Below, in pieces: positions 33,301 to 37,480 of a DNA stretch of 37,480 nt (positions are counted from its first letter, which is position 1; each line of letters opens with the position of its first letter). The stretch is taken from contig CAVCIY010000056.1 of assembly GCA_963602445.1 (NCBI GenBank), positions 1-37,480 of the forward strand, given 5' to 3'. Below the pieces are notes generated by a model that saw only the letters and a list, made by a program, of their open reading frames with translations, did not search any database and was not told the DNA's origin. This stretch comes from Alangreenwoodia sp963602445. Lineage in GTDB: Bacteria > Bacillota > Clostridia > Peptostreptococcales > Anaerovoracaceae. The position numbers were made by a program, and so were the translations under genes.

Positions 33301-34096
33301 GCTCTGTATTTTCAATGGCCTCCGGTATATCGGCAAACAGCCTCATCATCTCATCGCATGATTTCAGATAGAATTGGTCATTTGGAAATTTCAGTCTGTC
33401 TGTGTCATTCAGATGAGAGCCTGTCTGTATGCACAAAAGAATGTCGTGATATTCGGCATCCTCCTGATTGATATAATGTACATCATTTGTGGCAACAAGT
33501 CCGATTCCCGTCTCTTTGCTCAGCTTCTTCAGCATCGGATTTATGCGTTTTTCGTCTTCGAGTCCGTGATCCTGAATCTCAAGGAAAAAATTTCCCTTGC
33601 CGAATATATTCTGATATTCGAGTGCCTCTGCCTTTGCGCCCTCATAGTCATCACGAAGAAGCGCCTGCTGGACTCTTCCGGCCACGCACGCGCTTGACGC
33701 AATAATGCCCTTACTGTACATTCTCAGGACTTCGTTGTCTATCCTCGGTTTATAATAAAACCCCTCTGTATATCCCTTAGAAACGATCTTTACGAGATTT
33801 CTGTATCCCTCTTCATTCTCTGCAAGCAGTATCAGATGTCCGCTATACTTGTCATATTCGGCACTCTTTTGAAGTCTGCTTCTTGCGGCCGTATAAACCT
33901 CACATCCTATGATTGGCTTTATGCCGGCAGCCTTCGCCTTTCGGTAAAAATCGATTGTGCCAAACATTACGCCGTGATCCGTAATCGCAAGCGACGTCAT
34001 CCCCAGCTCGGCTGCCCTTTTTACCAGAGGGTCGAGCCGTGACGCACCGTCAAGCAGACTGTACTCCGTATGTACGTGCAAATGTGTAAAACCCAT
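30302..34096 (-). CDS. dnaE: DNA polymerase III alpha subunit
   Basis: 1264 residues. PHP domain at the start (FTHLHVHTEYSLLDG, LAITDHGVMFGTIDFYRKAK), then the C-family polymerase core with the catalytic PDIDVDF motif (near residue 396), GPGRGSAAGSIVAYCL, GVFQLESSGMTQFM and ASYAFNKSHAAAYAVLAYET, and an OB domain (VVIAGIIDSKRNMITKKNTM). It is DnaE-type (no internal proofreading exonuclease). About 100 residues after the OB domain are unusual: repeated YSEEYYGKNDADGANA-type units of 17 residues, which replace or lengthen the usual linker to the C-terminal part (VRVKI...GIKAIADKYPGDRHLII). GAGGG stands 3-4 nt before the ATG, a short spacing, but MGFTHLHVH is the family N-terminus. Confidence 0.95.
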   Translation of the reverse strand: MGFTHLHVHTEYSLLDGASRLDPLVKRAAELGMTSLAITDHGVMFGTIDFYRKAKAAGIKPIIGCEVYTAARSRLQKSAEYDKYSGHLILLAENEEGYRNLVKIVSKGYTEGFYYKPRIDNEVLRMYSKGIIASSACVAGRVQQALLRDDYEGAKAEALEYQNIFGKGNFFLEIQDHGLEDEKRINPMLKKLSKETGIGLVATNDVHYINQEDAEYHDILLCIQTGSHLNDTDRLKFPNDQFYLKSCDEMMRLFADIPEAIENTELIAQRCNVDFEFGHLHLPEFHPPENYDTKSYLRHLCEIGLKKRYGTQAETHRDRLEYELSTIENMGYVEYFLIVWDFINFAREQGIVVGPGRGSAAGSIVAYCLHITDIDPIKYGLIFERFLNPERVSMPDIDVDFCYERRGEVIDYVIEKYGKDRASQIITFGTMKAKAAVRDVGRVIDMGYSKTDAIAKMIPFDLHMTIEKALGMNPELKSLYENDREVKYLLDASMALEGMPRHASTHAAGVVISKRPLDDYVPLYMSDKGVSTQFNMTTVEELGLLKMDFLGLRNLTVIRDALDMIEKNHSVRIDFSSMEYDDSEVYKMISDGNTLGVFQLESSGMTQFMKNLAPDCFEDIIAGISLYRPGPMDSIPTYIANKKDPSCISYVHEKLEPILSVTYGCLVYQEQVMQIVRDLAGYSYGRSDLVRRAMSKKKADVMAREEEYFVNGKLNDDGSIDVPGCVRNGVPEEKARIIFRDMVKFASYAFNKSHAAAYAVLAYETAWLKRYYPAEFMAALMTSVRGEQSQIAKYIRNCKEMGIKVLPPDVNVSEKNFTVNDGVIRFGLSSVKNVGDGIVDEIIRARNAYGVREDLESFLESMDVKKIKRNALECLIKAGAFDSMNKNRAALLASCGPLLDSIQNMRKNNVAGQLSMFGDAGDAQESFSNAMKSASIKKSMPDVKNFEHSVILEMEKELLGVYVSGHPLEDYEKRISEISSVNTAILSDEEAISSDEDGSRVVIAGIIDSKRNMITKKNTMMSFVQLEDLYGITEIIVFPNAFEKYHNILEDDAKIVVTGRLQLREDEQPRIIASDIQLLDNYAAPAVDYKIRSDSPDYFARGTYNSKHSEIYDETYSEMNAGAYAAPYSEEYYGKNDADGANALYSETYYGRNDADGANAPYSEEYYGRKASSGMNDATGRDNTTGRDVRVKISNPADLQAKLQGIKAIADKYPGDRHLIIEIPSTGQKMKTSGGIYVCDDFYSDLYDLLCGPMQHQDDDNRSK
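30580..30760. repeat. 51-bp in-frame tandem repeat in dnaE, about 2.5 copies
   Basis: ttccgtaatat(t/g)(c/t)ctcgga blocks followed by gtgcgtttgccccgtcagca recur at about 51-bp spacing; 51 bp equals 17 codons, so frame is kept. Confidence 0.9.
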
Positions 34097-34134
34097 ATTC
34101 CCTCACTATTCTGCTCTCGCATTTATATATCATC

Positions 34135-34854
34135 TCATGACTCGTCATCACCATGTGATCTGCCGGCGCCGCACGACTCATCATCCCACGAGATGCCGAA
34201 AAGGCCCATGTCTCTTAGCTCAGCCCCAAGCATCGAAAATACGAAGCTGTCTCCCGCCTGCTGCATGACAGCATCGTCAAAGTCCCTGAGACTTGCCAAT
34301 TCTCTGTACGAATCCGGTACGGGCTTGCCTTTAAGATAATTGTGCCTTATATACTTTGCTGTCTTGTCCTCACCCAACTTTCCGAGAGTAGTCAGCAAAA
34401 ATCCTATGTCCCTTCTTGTGTCAGGATGCATTAGTTCCTTTCCGTGACCGCTGTAAAAATATCTGATCGGACTGAGATCCGTATACTTTTCCTTTTGATA
34501 GATCTTGCACGCAGCAACTCTGTCACAAAACATTTCCGCAATATATCTTCGCGGCATAGGCATCCCTCTCACAGTGCCCTGAATCTTTTCGTTGTAGTCG
34601 AGCCAATATTCAAAATGATGCCTGTTTCGGCCCTTGTGATGAAGCCAGGAAATGGAATAACCGTAGATTTCTCTTTCATAATTGTTTGGACTCCTGTGTC
34701 CTTGATAAAATCTGCATCCTCTGGAAAATTCGGTCCATGAATATTTCGAAAGGTCGTGAAGAAGTCCCTGTCTGTACAGACCTATTTTGAAGCAAAGCCT
34801 CATAACAGTATGTCTGTGCTTTGTAATTGTCTTAAAATGCTTCCATGGATGCAT
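34135..34854 (-). CDS. DUF5662 family protein
   Basis: 239 residues after start correction. MHPWKHFKTITKHRHTVMRL, LYRQGLLHDLSKYSWTEF and SWLHHKGRNRHHFEYWLDYN are the conserved blocks of DUF5662, a family without known function. The spacing of a His, then HD in LLHDLSKYS, then an HH pair in LHHKGRNRHH recalls HD-type metal-dependent phosphohydrolases; this is an inference from motif layout only. The C-terminal 15 residues (DDESCGAGRSHGDDES) contain a repeated DDES, another sign of local duplication. Start: GGGGGG lies 8 nt before the ATG at 34854; the longer frame is unlikely. It sits between dnaE (38 bp downstream) and the lipoprotein gene. Confidence 0.83.
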   Translation of the reverse strand: MHPWKHFKTITKHRHTVMRLCFKIGLYRQGLLHDLSKYSWTEFSRGCRFYQGHRSPNNYEREIYGYSISWLHHKGRNRHHFEYWLDYNEKIQGTVRGMPMPRRYIAEMFCDRVAACKIYQKEKYTDLSPIRYFYSGHGKELMHPDTRRDIGFLLTTLGKLGEDKTAKYIRHNYLKGKPVPDSYRELASLRDFDDAVMQQAGDSFVFSMLGAELRDMGLFGISWDDESCGAGRSHGDDES

Positions 34855-34911
34855 GAAAGGTACCCCCCAATACATAATAATAAAATCTTTATCATTTTAT
34901 GCTTAGTAAAT

Positions 34912-35586
34912 TTAACGTTTGATGTCCGCGTCTGATTTGAGATCTTTCAGCTTTTCATTGTATTTTTGGCTGATCAAAGTATAACTTATCTCACTTTGGG
35001 CATTTTCAAACGAAATTGTCCCATATACGCCCTGATTATCCATATAATATTTTCTTGCATCCTCTTCTAATGCACTTTCGCCATAATCTTCCTTTATCTC
35101 TTCGAAGCACTTGTCGGCGAGATATTCTGACATAAAATAATATTTTATGGATTCATCACCTATATCATTGTTGGTGAAAAACTCACTGCCGCTTTGCTTG
35201 AGAGACTCCGCGTTTGACTCAATCTGAGACGCATATTCCTCTGACTCAAAAAGCTCAGGTTCATTTTTCTCATAATATTGTCTAAGAAGCTCCGTGTCGA
35301 TCATCTCATCCATAATCAATTCCGACTGATCAGACTCATCCTCGTCAGTCGGGTCATATCCCTTCTCATACAACCAGACCTTGCAATAATCTTCATACTC
35401 GGCTTCCGTAAATACTTCCCCGTTTACGCTGAACTTTTCGGAGCTGCCGTCCTTGTGTCCGCATCCCGAAAGCATCCCGGTCATAATGAGAAGTGTAATA
35501 ATCAAAACAGCTGCAATTCCTGTTTTTCCAAGCTTTATATTTTTCTTTTTCTTCTTCGATCGGCTGCAACATATATAAAATTTCAT
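34912..35586 (-). CDS. PrsA/SurA-like lipoprotein lacking a PPIase domain
   Basis: 224 residues. A Cys-Cys and Lys-rich N-terminus precedes a membrane segment and lipobox MLSGC, with the lipid-modified Cys at 42, so it is anchored outside the membrane. FSVNGEVFTEAEYEDYCKVW and the following helices match the SurA N-terminal (PrsA-type) chaperone fold, and the C-terminal YYMDNQGVYGTISFENA matches the segment that normally returns after the parvulin domain. The parvulin prolyl isomerase domain itself is not there. It follows mfd directly, as PrsA-like genes often do in Clostridia. Of two adjacent ATGs (35589 and 35586) the second has the better 7-nt spacing from GGAGG. Likely role: folding of secreted proteins; inferred. 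Confidence 0.82.
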   Translation of the reverse strand: MKFYICCSRSKKKKKNIKLGKTGIAAVLIITLLIMTGMLSGCGHKDGSSEKFSVNGEVFTEAEYEDYCKVWLYEKGYDPTDEDESDQSELIMDEMIDTELLRQYYEKNEPELFESEEYASQIESNAESLKQSGSEFFTNNDIGDESIKYYFMSEYLADKCFEEIKEDYGESALEEDARKYYMDNQGVYGTISFENAQSEISYTLISQKYNEKLKDLKSDADIKR

Positions 35587-35749
35587 CATAACACCTCCCG
35601 TCGGTTGTCTGAAACAGAACATTCGAGCCGGACCGTTTGCATCCGGTTATCCGAAACTAATCGCATTAACTCACCTATATAAATAATATCACAATTGTGT
35701 TGATATTTGAACATCCCATATCTTTATTCCATTTCTGCCGCCCATATCT

Positions 35750-37480
35750 TTATTCCGTTTCTGCTGTATTAAAGACCTCAAGGAATTTGATAATCTCATC
35801 GAGTGGTGTCCGGCTCTTTAATTTTGAAATGCTCACATGCGGATTTACAGATGTGACATTTATCAAAATCTTGCTTCCGTAATATCTCATAAGCCCCGGT
35901 ATGGCTCTTTTAAAGGAATGCGAATCGACAGACAAAGGCTCAAATGATATCTTTTCTTCCTTGACGGAAATTCTCTTTATCTCCGCCTTTTGTGCGAGAG
36001 CCTTTATATATGCCGCCCTTATCAGATTTTCGGCCGGACCCGGAATCTCTCCGAATCTGTCGATAAGCTCATCCGTCACGTCCGACACATCCTCCGCGCT
36101 TCTGATATCGGCAATACGCTTGTACATGTCGATCTTCATGCTCTCGTCACTGATATATTCCGATGAGATATAAGCGTCTGTCTTGATATCAAGCGTAACC
36201 TCGAGCATTTCAACTTTCTGTACATCCTCCCCGCGAAGCTGTCTGACAGCTTCATTTATAAGCTTGCAATAAAGCTCATATCCTATCATCATCATATGGC
36301 CTGACTGCTCAGTGCCCAGAAGGTTTCCCGCTCCCCTGATTTCGAGATCCTTCATAGCAACCTTGAAGCTCGAACCGAATTCCGTAAATTCTTTGATTGC
36401 CTCAAGTCTCTTTTCGGCATTTTCGTTGAGTATCTTATTTTTCCTGTACATAAGATAAGCATATGCTTTCCTGCTCGATCTGCCTACTCTTCCGCGCAAC
36501 TGGTAGAGCTGTGAAAGGCCGAGCATGTCAGCGTCAAGGACAATTAAAGTATTTGCATTCGGCACGTCTATTCCGGTCTCTACGATTGTCGTGGAAATAA
36601 GGACATCATATTCGTGCTCCACAAATGATCTCATCACCTTTTCGAGTTTATTTTCTGTCATCTGACCGTGAGCCGCAACCATCCGCGCTTCCGGAACAAG
36701 CGTCTGCAAGTCTGAAGCCAGATTCATTATGCCCTTTACGCGGTTATATACAATAAAAACCTGGCCGTTTCTTTCTTTCTCGCGAAGAATGATCTCTCTT
36801 ATCAGCCTGCTGTTTTGCTCGAGGACAAATGTCTGCACCGGTTTTCTGTCCATGATCGGCTCATCAAGAGTGCTCATGCTCCTTATGCCCGAAAGTGACA
36901 TGTGCAGCGTTCGCGGAATCGGCGTCGCCGAAAGTGAAAGCACATCAACATTTTTTTTCAGCAGTTTCACGGCTTCTTTTTGTTTTACTCCAAAGCGCTG
37001 TTCCTCATCGATTACAAGGAGTCCGAGGTCTTTGAATCTCACATCCGATGACAAAATCCTGTGTGTGCCTATCAGAATATCAACCTTTCCTTCAGAAACT
37101 CTCTGCGCGATTTTCTTAAGCTCGGCTGCGCTCTTGAATCTGCTCATGCATTCGATCGTGCACGGAAATTGTGCAAATCTTTCGTGAAATGTCCTATAAT
37201 GCTGGTCCGCAAGAAGCGTTGTGGGCACAAGAACAGCGGCCTGCTTCCCGTCAAGGACGCATTTAAAAACAGCTCTCGCCGCAACCTCTGTCTTGCCAAA
37301 TCCCACATCGCCGCACAGAAGCCTGTCCATAGGCCACGGCATTTCCATGTCTCTTTTTACTTCTTCTATACATTTTAACTGATCGTCAGTCTCCACATAC
37401 GGAAAAATTTCCTCAAACTCTTTTTGAAGAGCACAGTCCGGAGCAAAAGCATGCCCTTTTTCCAGCTTTCTTTCGGCAGT
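35750..37480 (-). CDS. mfd: Transcription-repair coupling factor Mfd, C-terminal part, cut by window edge
   Basis: 576 residues are present; the frame is open to the right edge, where it reads TAERKLEKGHAFAPDCALQK, the region just before the translocase motor. Motor motifs: ETDDQLKCIEEVKRDMEMPW, LLCGDVGFGKTEVA (Walker A), VLVPTTLLADQHYRTF, VIDEEQRFGVKQKE (Walker B with DEEQ), SLSATPIPRTL, and the TRG helicase region ISTTIVETGIDVPNANTLIV then LSQLYQLRGRVGRS. The C-terminal D7 domain follows. Mfd removes stalled RNA polymerase and recruits UvrABC. The UvrB-homology and RNA polymerase-interaction domains lie outside the window. Confidence 0.97.
   Translation of the reverse strand, partial: TAERKLEKGHAFAPDCALQKEFEEIFPYVETDDQLKCIEEVKRDMEMPWPMDRLLCGDVGFGKTEVAARAVFKCVLDGKQAAVLVPTTLLADQHYRTFHERFAQFPCTIECMSRFKSAAELKKIAQRVSEGKVDILIGTHRILSSDVRFKDLGLLVIDEEQRFGVKQKEAVKLLKKNVDVLSLSATPIPRTLHMSLSGIRSMSTLDEPIMDRKPVQTFVLEQNSRLIREIILREKERNGQVFIVYNRVKGIMNLASDLQTLVPEARMVAAHGQMTENKLEKVMRSFVEHEYDVLISTTIVETGIDVPNANTLIVLDADMLGLSQLYQLRGRVGRSSRKAYAYLMYRKNKILNENAEKRLEAIKEFTEFGSSFKVAMKDLEIRGAGNLLGTEQSGHMMMIGYELYCKLINEAVRQLRGEDVQKVEMLEVTLDIKTDAYISSEYISDESMKIDMYKRIADIRSAEDVSDVTDELIDRFGEIPGPAENLIRAAYIKALAQKAEIKRISVKEEKISFEPLSVDSHSFKRAIPGLMRYYGSKILINVTSVNPHVSISKLKSRTPLDEIIKFLEVFNTAETE

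Noticed and set aside
35690..35699. cacaattgtg palindrome upstream of the lipoprotein gene as an operator.
   Set aside because: A 10-bp palindrome is too short to stand on its own and no promoter could be placed with it; it may belong to the mfd-lipoprotein junction by chance.

Overview
The window looks like chromosomal DNA of a low-to-moderate GC, Gram-positive anaerobe of class Clostridia. I infer this from the gene set and family resemblances: two butyrate/4-hydroxybutyrate-type CoA-transferases, an SbcD/YhaN-like pair, comEC next to holA, mfd beside a PrsA/SurA-like lipoprotein, a DUF5662 protein, strong AGGAGG ribosome binding sites and TTGxxx-17-TATAAT promoters. A more exact placement (for instance the Anaerovoracaceae/Mogibacterium area) is only a guess. 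Both ends of the window cut through genes: an AAA ATPase at the left and mfd at the right.

Layout. 1-2112: SbcD-like nuclease and a partial SMC/YhaN-like ATPase (minus strand). 2344-4567: rpsB-tsf operon with promoter, structured leader and terminator. 4730-8739: a putative metal-handling module, made of a HypB/UreG-like GTPase, a soluble ABC-type ATPase and a DUF4213/DUF364 protein in one operon, with a second DUF4213/DUF364-like gene transcribed divergently. 9064-9254: tRNA-Arg(CCG) with promoter and terminator. 9326-9932: cold-shock gene with a long leader. 10033-10395: IS30 transposase remnant. 10509-13077: typA and a small DtxR/MntR-type regulator. 13170-14198: YeiH-family transporter of foreign-looking composition. 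14334-23564: minus-strand run of an unknown gene, comEC, CoA-transferase 2, holA, metY and CoA-transferase 1. 24153-28122: class A penicillin-binding protein with promoter and a perfect bidirectional terminator. 28180-37480: glmS, dnaE, DUF5662 gene, PrsA/SurA-like lipoprotein and mfd, all minus strand.

Three things stand out. First, short direct tandem repeats are unusually dense: about fifteen arrays with units of 12-53 bp lie in intergenic DNA and inside sbcD, comEC, the PBP gene and dnaE, where the units keep frame. Second, CoA-transferase 1 carries Asp where family members have the catalytic Glu, while its neighbour CoA-transferase 2 keeps Glu; this suggests divergence towards acyl-CoA hydrolysis or another reaction. 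Third, the GTPase/ABC-ATPase/DUF4213-DUF364 group looks like an uncharacterised metal or metallocofactor system.

All functional statements come from reading motifs by eye; no database search was run. Starts were chosen by ribosome-binding-site spacing and several differ from the longest open frame.
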